Positions 24,385 through 35,376 of a stretch of DNA of 64,000 nucleotides are shown one piece after another. A program made the position numbers and the translations under genes. Location: positions 248,001 through 312,000 of the forward strand of contig JARKIF010000010.1 in the NCBI GenBank assembly GCA_029378245.1, given 5' to 3'. Each line of letters opens with the position of its first letter. Position 1 is the stretch's first letter. This DNA is from Roridomyces roridus (Eukaryota; Basidiomycota; Agaricomycetes; Agaricales; Mycenaceae). Under the pieces are notes generated by a model. The model saw only the letters and a list, made by a program, of their open reading frames with translations, ran no database searches and was not told the origin of the DNA.

Positions 24385-24620
24385 TGACCTACAAATGCAT
24401 CCATGATCTTTTACCTTTCTCTTCCACTTCGTTGGACAGTCGAGCAGTCTTGGGTTTTCATCAAGATATTCGTGAGCATTGACATTCCTCTCGTCTCGCA
24501 GTCACGGATCCACATATACGTTCTTCCTTCATGAACCATTTGTACCCGTAACCCAACACCTGGGCCCATTGGTCCTCGCTTCCTCGTCTACGCCCTGAGG
24601 CCCGTCTTGACCCATCGCGA
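24385..24620 (+). repeat. Repeat C, internal fragment
   Basis: A diverged piece of the middle of repeat C: ACAAATGCATCCATGATCTT, the run from CTTCATGAACCATT, and CCCATTGGTCCTCGC align in order with 19625-19925. Both ends are missing. Confidence 0.5.
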
Positions 24621-25077
24621 CGCCCAAGTTCGAAATGGATTTCAGGTCCTCTGAGGGGTCCCCTCGACAAGCAAGTACCCAGTATTCGACGACGCTATTG
24701 TCAAGCGTGGCGCTGGAAGTGATGTTCGACAGGAACGTCCTCACTTTTGACCTCCGTAAACCCATCGAGGCATCGATTCGCGACATTCCTCCTACGTCTC
24801 CGAGAGGAACAAACAGAATTGAAGCAACTTGTGCAAACTGCGATCGAGGATGGGGCCCACAGAAAGACACAGTTTCTCAACTGGAGGCAGAAAGCACCAG
24901 AGCAGTCCCCCCAAATCAATAGCTTCGAGTCACTTACAGTAACCTCGAATCTTTCACTGCGTGAATGTCGACGGCGCTTTGGAGGGCGTCCACCGACTAC
25001 CAATTCTTATTTTTGACAAGTTCTTCCGAACGAGTGTGTAAAGTGCGCTTCATCTAGACTACTACAACGTAGGGCGT
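24621..25077. other. Intergenic
   Basis: An open frame at 24747-25016 has a coiled-coil-like stretch (FLLRLREEQTELKQLVQTAI) but no partner exons or start context to support it. Left as unassigned. Confidence 0.35.
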
Positions 25078-26270
25078 GTATTTTACACGAATAATATTCT
25101 TCAAGAACATTTGGCGCTGTCGAGACATCAGACGGGAAGTGAGTGAGGGGAGAGCACGTACTCTCAGAGAGGAATCCTTGCGTCGACCCCCGTCAGCACT
25201 CAAAGAAGACCCACTCCTCGTTCCACCGATCGGATGCCTCATGATCTTCGTCTCGGATATCGCGTCATCTCGCAGCATGCGCGTCGACCAGGCAGCATTC
25301 ACCCATATAGGGTGGCAACGCCGCGAGAGTACATCTATGCGTGCCATCGTGTAGCATGTGTCCAATAGGCATTCACCCGTGTAGGGCGGCAACGCCAGGA
25401 GAACATTTGCTGCGCAACAGGCAGGACGGCTCGAAGATATGTCTTGACCGAGATGTTTCTTGAGGATAAGACGGGTTTGAAGGTGGGGCATGTCAACGAG
25501 GGAGTGAGGACCGATGGGGCTTAGGTAGATGTTAGCTACGAATAGTTCGTGGCGAAGGAGGACTTACATTGGTGATGCACGACGATCGAGAGGTCTCATC
25601 GGATCGTCGGTCCGAGACGAGGAGCAATGGGCACGGATATCTTGAGAAGACTTGAGGCGGTTCAAGACCTTGGAGCCAAGCCAACGATGACCGAGGATAT
25701 CGGCGATGTGTGGGTCCATTGAGAGGCGAGTGGAAGAGACCTCGATGGCGAAAGATCATCGATGCATTTGTGGGTCCCAACGACGCAGCAGGCCTTTGGG
25801 TGATCAGCAACAGCAAGGCAGCACAAGAAGATGTGGGAGTACCTCACGACGCGGCCAGCGATGGTCAGACAATGGTCAGCTCCATGTGTGGGTCGACAAC
25901 GACGACGGGTCTGCAAGGAGGATGAGGCCACTGAGCGCTATCAGAGGACGGAGAGGCATACGTGGATGAGCGCGACCAAGCAGCTACGTTCTCTGAAGGA
26001 GAGAGAAGGTGGGGGTAGGAGGACAAGAGCTATTGGCGTCTCGTGAGCCCAAGGACGCCTTTTATTCTGTGGACCCACCAAATCAGTCACCCGCCGCATT
26101 CCTGATGCGATTGCAATCGGCGGATAGCGATTGGAAGGCGCTAAAGAGATATGGCTGGGCGCCCCTCCGAGGGAACGGAAACAAAGGGAAGAGCGAAAAA
26201 GGCCATGGGAAACTTTGGTCGCCGCAACGAGGATTGGGCCATGGGTTTTGAGAAACTGAGCGTAAGAGCG
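25078..26270 (-). repeat. Dispersed repeat C, copy 2 (inverted)
   Basis: Reverse-complement match to copy 1 across its full length, including the two GTTGCCNCCCTANANGGGTG motifs and the GGACCCAC-rich middle. The TATA-like site is decayed to AGAATAAAAG. The protein-level shadow AFQSLSADCNRIRNAAGD at the edge is identical in both copies. With copy 1 it forms the arms of a large imperfect palindrome. Confidence 0.65.
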
Positions 26271-26474
26271 AGGCCGAAATCCACGTCGGTAGAACACTTC
26301 CAGCGCTGCTCGACTCGTCAGAGTCCCAGATACTTGCCTGGTCTAGGGGATTCTTGTTGGACATGACGATGGTATGAAATCCCCCCCCCGAGATTGTTGG
26401 AAGAGCGTCGATTCAGGATGGAAGTTTTCGCCCAAGGTAGCGATGGTTCATGGTTGTGTTCAAGAGCAGACCCT

Positions 26475-26770
26475 GCTCCATTTGGCAGCCGACCTGCCAA
26501 TTCGGGCTCCATCACGTTCTGGAGGTCTCCCCGTCACCATCCACAGTTCACGAAAGCTATCAAAAACGCGGAATTGAGGCTGACCGGTACGCCGGCCAAG
26601 GTGCATTATTCAATTGACGACCTCTCCATTCTTATGCCAAATATTGACGACGCCCGCGTCGTGCGGCCTTAGTGGTGAATATGGGGTAGTGTCGGCCCTG
26701 GGACCCGTGATCCTTTCACCTCGTGAAAGTCAACGCTTTTCGGAGAGTGCTTCACCGCACCATTCTTTTT
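26475..26770 (-). repeat. Dispersed repeat R1, copy 3
   Basis: On the minus strand it shows the R1 order: GCACTCTCCGAAAAGCGTTG, the variable middle, ATATTTGGCATAAGAATGG, AGAGGTCGTCAATTGAATAA, then CTGCCAAATGG. It follows family-A relic A6 in the same orientation. Confidence 0.7.
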
Positions 26771-26908
26771 TTGCCCTTCTCCCTTCACACACGAGATTCT
26801 GAGAAATCCATTCAACATTGAATATAGAGATAAAAGACGTGTGGTATCGTATGGTCGGACTAGAAGATAGAAATGATATACACGTAGTACAAGACGTCCT
26901 GTGGTCTC

Positions 26909-27959
26909 CTACCGACGAATCCATCCATTGTCAAGACACTGGAGAGGCACATAGTGCTGGGGTCGGACATTGCGGGTACTCGAGGAACGGGGCTTTTTCG
27001 TGAACTCGTCACTGTATACTGGGGGAGCATGATGGACCCGGTTCACAGGAGGATGAGGTTGTGGTGCGTGAAGTAGAAGAGCAGGCTGCCCTGGGTTCAC
27101 GTGTGGCGGGTTCGGGTTCGGGTTCGGGTTCGGGTTCGGGTTCGGGTTCGGGTTCGGGTTCGGATGCTGGTTCTGGTTCTGATTCTGGTTTTGGTACGGC
27201 ATGATTCCTGGATTGGGATTGACGGGATTCGCGACGTTCGGATTCACCAGGCGGGCAATATGTAGTCTTCCCGTGCGAGGAAGTCTCAAAGGTGGACCAG
27301 CATCAGCGGTCGGAATGAACGCAGGATCCTCCTGGTGCAAGCGTCAGACAACGTGGCTGGCATCGGAAAGAGGTTGACACTCACTGGAATGGCGTCCGCC
27401 CGTCCGGTGATCTGTAGAAACACTCGGTATGCTGAATGATCGGGTTGGAATCAACTCGAGAGGCAGGGAAGGAAACGAACTGCGCGCACAAGTCTGCCTC
27501 GCATCGGACATGTCGACACGACTGACGAAAACTAGTTGGCGGCGAGCAGAGAATGAGAGGCGAGGAACCTACACGTCTTTAAGCGCCGTCGTTGCAGCTT
27601 TGACTAGAGGATCGAACAACTGCTTGAGGAAGTGGTCGAAGTACAACTACGCCACATGCAGGCGAGGAGCAAGAGACAGAGCTGATAGCCAACGACGAGG
27701 GATTCCTGCATGGAGCGTCTCGGCGGAGTCTTGGCCGCGGAGAAGATAGTTTTGCGGATGACCTAGTATCTAGTGGGTCAGCGGATGATACTGAGACGGA
27801 GTGCTGACCTTTTTGCTTCCATACGGTAGACTAAGAGACTTTCCAGGCCTTCGTGTAGCTGGCGCGGATTTCTGCGGGTTCGAAGCGAATTTGAGTTCTA
27901 GGATCAAAGACGCCAGGATCGACTTTGGAAGATGAGGCCACAGCGTTCCTGTTATCCAT
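26909..27959 (-). pseudogene. Family-A relic A6
   Basis: Starts MDNRNAVASSSK; the first exon carries an in-frame TAG near its end. The next exon begins VIRKTIFSAAKT and gives QESLVVGYQLCLLLLACMW. The core YFDHFLKQLFDPLVKAATTA follows only after a frame change. A later piece, SAYRVFLQITGRADAIP, matches A5. The last exon (27340-26909) is still open and has an Asn-Pro tract encoded by nine GGGTTC hexamers. At least two frame breaks make it a probable pseudogene. It lies just downstream of an ATPase relic, as A1 and A5 lie downstream of theirs. Confidence 0.55.
27108..27161 (-). repeat. Hexamer tandem repeat (NP codons)
   Basis: Nine uninterrupted GGGTTC units on the plus strand, read on the minus strand as AAC-CCG, that is Asn-Pro repeats in the tail of family-A relic A6. 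Shorter runs are present in the A5 tail at about 31121-31141. Confidence 0.85.
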
Positions 27960-28016
27960 GTTACAGGCGAGGTGAAGGTCGCGGTGGAGGAAGGAAGGAG
28001 GGAACAAGGGAAGAGT

Positions 28017-28085
28017 CATACTCCGCTACAACCTCCCACATCGGGTACCGCATAATCGGCGTAGAAACCAACTTGCACCAACAAA
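28017..28085 (-). pseudogene. Relic of P-loop ATPase C-terminus, copy 2
   Basis: Minus-strand sequence encodes CKLVSTPIMRY and then EVVAEY, matching residues near the end of the intact ATPase (32771-34969). Only about 70 bases remain. Followed on the same strand by family-A relic A6. Confidence 0.6.
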
Positions 28086-28359
28086 AAGGCCATTGGAGAA
28101 GGAGGTTCGACCTTGGCTTTTAAAAGCCCGAGTGCAAGATTGAGGGACCGGCGGAAGCCACTTCAGTATTAGTTCAAGAACGACGGTTCAGGTCTGCCAA
28201 CACGAACCAGGCGAAATATCGAAGTGCCCCTGGTTCGATAACGAACGTCTAAAATACATGCTGAAGACGATCTGGAGGGCAGATTCGGGTTGAAAGCGTT
28301 GGACGCAGCGCTGAGCATGGTCGGGTCATTAATGACCGTGACGGTCAAGAGCAGTCGCA

Positions 28360-28640
28360 GCCCCATTTGGCAGCCGAGCTGCCAATTTGGGGTGCAATCA
28401 CAGGCTCCAGCTCTCCGCGACTTCTCGGCGCACTAAGAAGGCGAAGTAACGCGACCCGGTACACCAGACAAGGTACATTATTCAATTGACGACCTCTCCA
28501 TTCTTATGCCAAATATTTGGAGTGTCCCCGCTTCGTGCGTGTCTCAGTGGGGAGCGGTCACCTCCCACTCGTACCCGCGATCCTTTCCTGGTGAAAGTCA
28601 ACTCTCTTCGGAGAGTGCTTCACCGCGCCTTTCTTTTCTT
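28360..28640 (-). repeat. Dispersed repeat R1, copy 4
   Basis: On the minus strand: GCACTCTCCGAAGAGAGTTG, the middle, CCAAATATTTGGCATAAGAA, GGTCGTCAATTGAATAATGT, ACCTTGTCTGGTGTACCGG, and CTCGGCTGCCAAAT. Lies 3' of the A3/A4 gene in the same orientation. Confidence 0.7.
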
Positions 28641-28806
28641 TTCGTGCCAAAATGTTCCCTCCATACCGTCAATCCATAGAGTGTACAAGGTAGGCATGTC
28701 GCTACAGGAATAGAATGTTACAGGATAGTGATGTGCTACAGGGATAGTGATGTGCTACAGGATAGGATAGATAGGTAAATGCCCAGTGTCCATAGCGTCG
28801 TCCTCT

Positions 28807-30219
28807 TCAGAGCAGTCCCCTGTACCGATCATGGACAAGTCCGTGTGAGCTCTTAGCCGCCTGTGCGAAACGGTAGAAATGGCTAGGGCGCTCAGCAGCC
28901 TTGATTCTCTCCTGAGAGTGTATCAGTAACAGGAAGCGTCGCGTGTGTAGATATTCACCTCCTCTCGTGCCTGATCTTGAACGAGGCAGAGAAACAACGG
29001 GTAGGCTGGAAATACAGACGATTAAATCAGAGAAGAAATAGGCCACGGGCACACGAACAGCGGGCAAAAGGGTTCGGCTGCGGAGGCTGCTGCGGCTGGA
29101 ACTGCTTTGCTTGGCCAAATCTGTCCGAGCTCGGTTACAAGTGAACCCAGCGGCAAGGGGATACCCACAGTTCACGAACGCCATCGACAACAGCCTTAAT
29201 GAGCGGCCCAAAAGTGCCGAGGAACCACGTCTTGAATATGGCGGCGCCGCGGCAGTCGTGGAGAGCAGTCACGAAGAACAGAAAATTCTGATGCCCAACG
29301 ACGGGAGACACGTACTGGCGTGAGAATAGTTTTCCTAGGATGCCGCAGATGGTGTCGACGGAAAACAAGGTGGAGGAAATCATCTAGTCGCGTTAAATTG
29401 GCGAAAGGCCTTGACGGAAAGAGACGCGACATACAGTGTGTGCAAGCTTGGGTAAATTCTTCTCGCGGCGGATATGGACATGGAACGAATGGGACAACGT
29501 GGATTTGGCGTATTTCATGGCATTGCGCTGAGCGTCTTCTGCGTCGTCTTCGAGAGCCTGGAATCGCAGGAGAGGTGGAAACGAAGGCGGCTTGTATTCT
29601 GCCGCTAGGCGGGCCTGGCGGATATTGAAATCTACACGCGCTTGGAGTAGGGTGAGGAGATTGGGGCACTGGGAGGGAGGGCACCGGGCATCAGGGCGGG
29701 TGTGAATGGCAGCCTCGATAGCATGGCGGACGTGGTTAAACCAACGCTGGAAACCGAGAGCACCGAGCGTGCTTCGTAGTCGGGCAACCAAAAGGAGGAA
29801 CATCTGCAGGAGGATCGGGCGAATATTCAATATTCAATATCTATATTCGCAACGTCGTGAAGCAGAAAGAAAAGAGTTTGTTGCGAGAGCAAGGCTTCTG
29901 GGATACACTGCAATTCAAAGTTGGACAATCAGCACATGGTCTTCTCGCGCACGCATGCTACACGTACAGTATGGGAGCCTTTGAGAAGGCCAGTTTCCTG
30001 CCCTGCAGTAGAAGCCGACAGCAGGCACAATTTCGATGCCCGCATCATGTCCCTGCACGCATCGTCGTCGTCTTCTACCAGGGCGAGTTGAGCGAGGTCG
30101 TAGAGTAATGTGTAGCGTCGCCCGCGTTCCTGATGCGATTGAAATCGATTGATAACGATTGGAAGGCGCCAAAGAACGATGCCTGGGCGAAACAAAGGGA
30201 CGAGAGAAAATGGTGCCAA
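28807..30219 (-). pseudogene. Family-A gene A3/A4, 5'-truncated fusion
   Basis: The 5' part begins inside a piece of repeat C and joins family-A exon 1 at LALVEDDDDACRDMMRASK, so the true start is lost. The next exon, IPEALLSQQTLFFLLHDVA, is followed by an in-frame stop. The core FLLLVARLRSTLGALGFQRW then leads, in one long frame, into a second family-A unit (QALEDDAEDAQRNAMKYAK). After an intron this continues with TLFSVDTICGILGKLFSR, NFLFFVTALHDCRGAAIFK and TWFLGTFGPLIKAVVDGV. A further exon, SLRSRTLLPAVRVPVAYF, matches the late A1 segment. Thus two family members appear fused head-to-tail and the first is broken. Confidence 0.5.
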
Positions 30220-30245
30220 GAGAGTTGGGACCAGGTTTTAAGAAA
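30112..30245 (-). repeat. Repeat C, 5' fragment
   Basis: Matches the first ~130 bases of repeat C (minus strand TTTGGCGCCTTCCAATCG through GATGCGATTGCAATCG-like words reversed) and then runs directly into family-A exon sequence of A3. The junction near 30112 marks where the C repeat replaced the 5' end of that gene. Confidence 0.6.
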
Positions 30246-30464
30246 GCCCCGAGTCACGAGTGTACGAGAGGACCGGAAGCCACGTCGATAACGACGGTTC
30301 GAGTCTGCTTCCAGCGCTATGGGTGAGTACGCGGCAACTCGATACATGGCTAGCCCGGGCGGCGGCCCTTTCGTCTATAATTCACTGCGACGATGCAGAG
30401 TGCTGAGTCGGGTTGAATGCGTTCGAGACAATGCAGAGTCGTGGTGGTCGATGTCAAGCGCAGC

Positions 30465-30757
30465 CCGAGCCCCATTTGGCAGCCGACCTGCCAATTCGGG
30501 CTCCATCACGCTTTGCAGGTCTCCCGTCGCCGCGAAAGCACAGCGGCATAAAAGATTCAAAAATGGCGCTAACCGGTATACCAGACAAGGTACACAATTC
30601 AATTGACGACCTCTCCATTCTTATGCCAAACATTACCGGCACCCGCTTCGTGCGCGACTTAGCAGTGAATATGGGGCTGTGTCGGCCCTGGGACCTGCGA
30701 CCCTTTCTCTTCGTGAAAGTCAACGCTCTTCGGAGAGTGCTTCACCGCACCATTCTT
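30465..30757 (-). repeat. Dispersed repeat R1, copy 5
   Basis: A well-kept copy: on the minus strand GCACTCTCCGAAGAGCGTTG, AGGTCGTCAATTGAATTGTG, ACCTTGTCTGGTATACCGG and GGCAGGTCGGCTGCCAAAT. It lies directly 3' of family-A gene A5 in the same orientation. Confidence 0.75.
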
Positions 30758-30829
30758 TTTTGCTTTTGTCCGCAGAACCAAGATCGTATTTCGTGGGCAC
30801 ATATTGAAGATCTAGAGATAAAATTCCTT

Positions 30830-32691
30830 CTATTGTGCGTATAGTATTCGTGAGGTACATATGGAAAAGATAAAGGAAAGACACAATCCATTGCCCATAC
30901 ATGTCATGTTGCCATCTATCTCAGCGACGGATCCAGGCGTTGTCCACACAATGAAGAGGCACATAGTGGCGTGGATGTACAGCGCGGATGCTGGAGGCGC
31001 GCGGGACTCGAGTGAATTCGTCACTATGGGTCTGGACTTGAGTGTTTCGGTTCGGAATATTCGGATTGAGGTTCCCATGGAGGAGAAGGGGCGGGTTTGG
31101 GCATTTGGTTGCAGAGGTGCGTTCGGGTTCGGGTTCGGGTTGGGGAGTATGGGATTCGGGAGTTGCAGTGGCAGGGCATTCGGAAGCGGCACGGGAAGAG
31201 CATTCGGGAGCTGCTGCGGGTGGTGGAGTTTAAGCATGGCCTGGATACTTGGGATTCGTAACACGGGCGGCCCCGGGAGTCGCAGTCGAGTCGTCCTAGG
31301 TATTCCGCCGGCGGCTTTACCTGCCTGCGCGGTCGGTATGTGCGTGGGGTCCTCGTTCGAGTTTCAGCACATGTGGCGCCAAAGAGGGGTCAACACTCAC
31401 CTCTACAGTGTCTGCTTTCCCGGTCAGCTCCATAAAAACACGATAAGCTGAAATGCCGGTCGGAACCAACTAGAGCAGACGGCAGTGCAGAAACAAACCA
31501 CGCATAAACGAAATCCCTCCATCGTCATCCTCGGCGTCAGGTCTAGGCAGATTTCAGTAAGCGCGATTTGAGAAGCGGATGTGGAGAACTTACTGCTTTT
31601 TGATGGCCTGGACGGCGGCGTCGAGCAACGGTTTGTAGAGAGTACGTAGCCACTCATTGTATTCTGCAACAGTCGTTCCTTCCACAGGGGGCAAATGCCA
31701 TGGCACTTTGCCTCATGTGCCAAGGTGGGGGCACTTGGCAGGTAGTTGGTCAGTAGTTGGACAGTCGGTGGGATTTTGATCGGTTCCCCGGCTTTCACAA
31801 CCAGCCGGGCATTACATAATCCAACGGAAGTCATTAGATTGTTGGATAGTCGAAGCCAAAGAGCATTGTTTCATGGGGCTCTGATGATTCACAAAATTAT
31901 GGTTAATGACACACAGGCTGTAGTCCTGCTTTTTTCCACATAAATGTAAGGGTCCTGGTGCAGGAATCCCCAAGGACACCCCCCAATGTCCCCCCAATCA
32001 TGTCTTAGATTTGTTTAGGGTGCATACCATTGCTATCGAAATTTTACATGAATTTTATACTCCTTCATCGAGGGTCATAATCACCAAATGTATTGGGCCA
32101 GCAAAATGGGAGCAGGGACATGGAATCGAACTCACGCACATCAAGCAAGTCACGGGGCACGTGCTTTTGCTCCCACATGGCAACTGCGCGCCAACTACCT
32201 CCCAAGTGCCACCTTGGCACACGAAAAAAAGTGCCACGGCTGATGCCCCCTGTGTTCCTTCCGAATAGAGGAGGAGAAAGACTTGGTGAGCCACTGCTGG
32301 CGTCTCTTCCAAGTGAAAACCGAGCAACTGATCCAGAAGACTGGCCGAGGTGTCGACAGAAAATAGGGCCTCGCGTATAAGCTAGAGACGGTCAGTACAC
32401 GCCGCTGATATCAAGAAGATGGAGGCGTACCATTTTGCTTCCCAGCGGTAGATACATGCCTTGCGTCCAATGGAACGCTTGCCTCTCGAGATAGGTCCGT
32501 ATTCCTGTGAGCTTGTCCTCCAGATAAACTTCGTTCCCGTTGCGTAGCGTATAAGTGGAAAGCTTTTCGGGGGACAGCGTCGCTAGCTTAAGCTCGTCCA
32601 CGGCGATAAGTATAGAATTTCGGGCCACAACTTTGAGGTTGGCGGGTTCTGTTTGTGAAGACGAGGAGGCGCCAGCGTTCATGTCTTCCAT
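30830..32691 (-). pseudogene. Family-A gene A5, split by an insertion
   Basis: Exon 1 (32691-32431) starts MEDMNAGASSSS. Exon 2 opens at 32381 with LIREALFSVDTSASLLDQLL and runs to VFLLLYSEGT, where a 570 bp element is inserted (31684-32253). On the far side the frame resumes: EYNEWLRTLYKPLLDAAVQA, matching the family core. Later exons hold LVPTGISAYRVFMELTG and a Pro/Asn-rich tail (about 31264-30830). Apart from the insertion and one TAG that may lie in an intron near 31496, the gene looks sound, so the disruption is probably recent. It lies 80 bp downstream of the intact ATPase gene on the same strand. Confidence 0.65.
31684..32253. mobile_element. 570 bp TIR element, 9 bp TSD
   Basis: The ends are ACAGGGGGCA and TGCCCCCTGT. 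The inverted repeats stay alike for about 65 bases (both ends contain GTGCCAAGGTGG and GGTAGTTGG). The direct repeat GTTCCTTCC flanks both sides (31675-31683 and 32254-32262). A 9 bp target-site duplication is typical of Mutator-like elements. No transposase frame is present, so it is non-autonomous. It splits the core exon of family-A gene A5. Confidence 0.85.
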
Positions 32692-32770
32692 GGTACTGGC
32701 GGAGAAGGCGAGAGAGAGGGAGTGGAGGTGAAAGTCAAGAGTGGTTGATGCGATCACATGTTTTCATGAA

Positions 32771-34969
32771 CTAATACTCCCCGTCGTCCGAAAGCGAGGC
32801 ATACTCGGATACAGACTGCCTGTCCTCATACTCTGCTACAACCTCCCGCATCGCATACCGCATGATGGGTGTAGAAACCAGCTTGCACCCAACCACTTCC
32901 GCGTACTCGAGCTCCCTCTCCGAAACAGGCTCCATGCCCTGCGAGCTCGCCGTATCTCCATCCTGCTCCTCCTCGCCAACAGCAGTCGCGCTGCTCTGCA
33001 CCTCCACCGTTTCATCCACATGCTCATCCGTCACCGCCTCCGTCCACCTTAGATCCAAAACACGTCCTTTAACCATCCCGTCCACAGCGCGCACCCCCAG
33101 TTCGCGACAGAGTGGGAAATACGCCAAGTGCGTGACGCCACGTTGTGCGAAGCGGTCCATGACCTTGAGCAGCTCCATCGCCGTGAACTCTGCTGCGTAT
33201 TGCCCGGCAGTCATTGTCGTTTCGCGGTCCTCGGCTGAAGAAGAGGCGTTGGGCCCATGAGGGTGTGTTATGGGCGAGTAGATCTTGAATCCTGCTGGGC
33301 CAATTCGCGGGTGGAGGGCGTCGCGGTTGCTGACAATCCTGTCTTCGCTTGGTTCAGAGGATTGCGAGGAATGAACGATGTGGAGGTTCAAGAGGGCGTG
33401 GGCTTGGAGGAAGTGGGAACTCTGTTTGACTGGGAAATGTTAGCACGGTCCATAGCCAAGAGAGCGGTAACATACTTTCCAAAGTCCCGTTCGAGTTGAC
33501 TGTATAATTTGAGTTGGACATTATCCTCTTGAATGCAATGGACGCACCATAATCAGTGCAGTAGTCGTGCCAATGCGCGAGCTTCCCGCCGAACGCATCA
33601 TACAGCTGCTCAAAGTGCAGCCTACTCCGCAATCTATGCGGAACCCGAGGTATTATCCGCTCGTTGAAATACGCCCTGGTCTCTGCTTTTGAGCAGTCGC
33701 CAATGGTTATGATCTAGCCCAAGGTTGAGTCATCTATGCTGGCAATGGAATCGAGCCGCACCTTGCAGTGCTGCATTATGTTGAGCTGCCGGAGCCAAGT
33801 TTGATAGAACGGATCGCTGGTGGCGTGGATGACATGGCAAAGGCGGTCTTGCTTCGTCAACACGAGCATCGAGTCCAATAAGCACTTCATAGTTTCGGTG
33901 GACTTGATGAGGGCGGGTAGTCGGTGCGCCTCGTCGAAGAAGATTACGGGAATCTTCTTGGCGGGTGGTTTAGTTTCTGTCGAATCCACGTCTTTCTCCG
34001 CATCCGCCTCCTTTTCCTTGCCCTTGCGAGAGAAAAATCGCCTTTGTTTCGAACTTTCAGGCTTGGGTGGAGGTTGTTTGGGCGCGTCTTCAATCTCGGG
34101 CTGGAATTCGCGGTACTTGAGGAGAGAACTTTGGAACAATTCCATCAAGCGCGCGACATCGCTCGTCCTGACGTTGCGGACATATGATTCGGGGGCCGTC
34201 TCTGCCATCCTCCGCTCGACACTGAGCCGATCATGCTGTCGAGGGATGAGCAAGATGCGAGAGTCGTTTAAAGGACAAGTGACCTTGAAACCCCAAGCCT
34301 CCCTTTCAAACTCCTCGTACCCAACCTCCTTGCTGATTTCCTCAAAGTATTGCTCCATCTGCTGGCTCAGGCTCGTGTACAGGCTGGACAGATCGGCGAA
34401 ACCAGCTATACGCAAATCAAAGTGGAGAACGTGGTAAGCGTCCTTGCAGAGCACCTCTCGCAGTAGCGCGGTCTACGAAACCTTTAGACACATGCAATGA
34501 TGAACGTGGAAAACACACCTTTCCCACCGAGCTTGCGCCAAAGAGAACGGTGAACGCCGGTTCGCCTTCCAGAACTTGATCTAGTATGCGCATCTCTGCG
34601 CGGCGAGCAAAGAAACCCGGATATCGCGAGAAGGTGTGCATGACTCGCAGTTGGGCTCGCTCCTTGTTCTCGCTGAGCTCGCGACGAGCCTCTTCCAGTA
34701 ACCGTTTCGACTCTGTCAGAGAGCGAACAGTATCCGCAGGCTGCATGCATCTTAGTTACGAGTATGAGTTTATTGGGCAGACGTACATTAGCCAAAACGC
34801 CGACGATTTCTCCCAGTCCAAAAAAGTTCCTCTTCTGCATGTCTGCGGGCAGAAACGACGTGCGCCGGCGCGGGATATTGCTTCGGAAAAACCACTGGAT
34901 GGGTACAGAGGCCGGATTCCTCGAGTGGGGGTGGACCTTGCGCAGCTTTGTGGACTGGGGCGATTGCAT
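32771..34969 (-). CDS. P-loop ATPase (AAA/archaeal-ATPase-like)
   Basis: A multi-exon NTPase. The chosen start at 34969 (MQSPQSTKLRKV) precedes a basic region with FFRSNIPRRRTSFLP, possibly organelle-directed; the frame is open further upstream, so the start is unsure. A coiled linker (TESKRLLEEARRELSENKER) follows. The ATPase then begins with RRAEMRILDQVLEGEP and a Walker A split by an intron, FGASSVGKT. About 190 residues on comes Walker B, IPVIFFDEAHRLP, and then DRLCHVIHATSDPFYQTWL. A Lys/Glu-rich insert with RRFFSRKGKEKE lies between. The C-terminal exon (33391-32771) is acidic and ends YASLSDDGEY. Its layout recalls archaeal-type ATPases and STAND-like proteins; the role is unknown. It is always paired with a family-A gene downstream. 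Confidence 0.75.
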
Positions 34970-35376
34970 GGCACTTTGAATGGGTCTATAAGATAGACGA
35001 GGGACAGCGATTAAGTAGGGACGTACATGTCGCTGCAGCCGCATGGTCTCGACGCGGAGTCGGCCTTTCCGATCGTTGCAACATGCTGGTGCAACGAGCA
35101 GACGGGCACCCCCAAGCGGGTCAAGGTTGGCCTGAACATGGAAGCCACGAGAAAGGCACGTCACCAAGCAGTCATTCCGAGAGTATATTGTTCTGCTGGA
35201 GAATTTGCGGCCATTTTTTCGTACACAGTGCAAGCACAGTGTCAGTGAGATTAATCAGACAGCCATTATCTCTCTCAAGGCTCCGAGAGCAGAGTCGAGT
35301 CACGGAGACAAATAGAGCGCTTGTTCTTGTCCCGAAAAGGTAAACATCAATTATCTCCTGTTCCGCTTCTCCCACA

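Noticed and set aside
19165..26270. Repeat C copies 1 and 2 as LTRs of one retrotransposon
   Set aside because: They are in opposite orientation and no reverse transcriptase, integrase or gag-like frame lies between them.
27108..27161. GGGTTC hexamers as telomere-like DNA
   Set aside because: The run is in frame with Asn-Pro codons of a family-A tail and is not a TTAGGG-type repeat; expansion inside a coding exon explains it.
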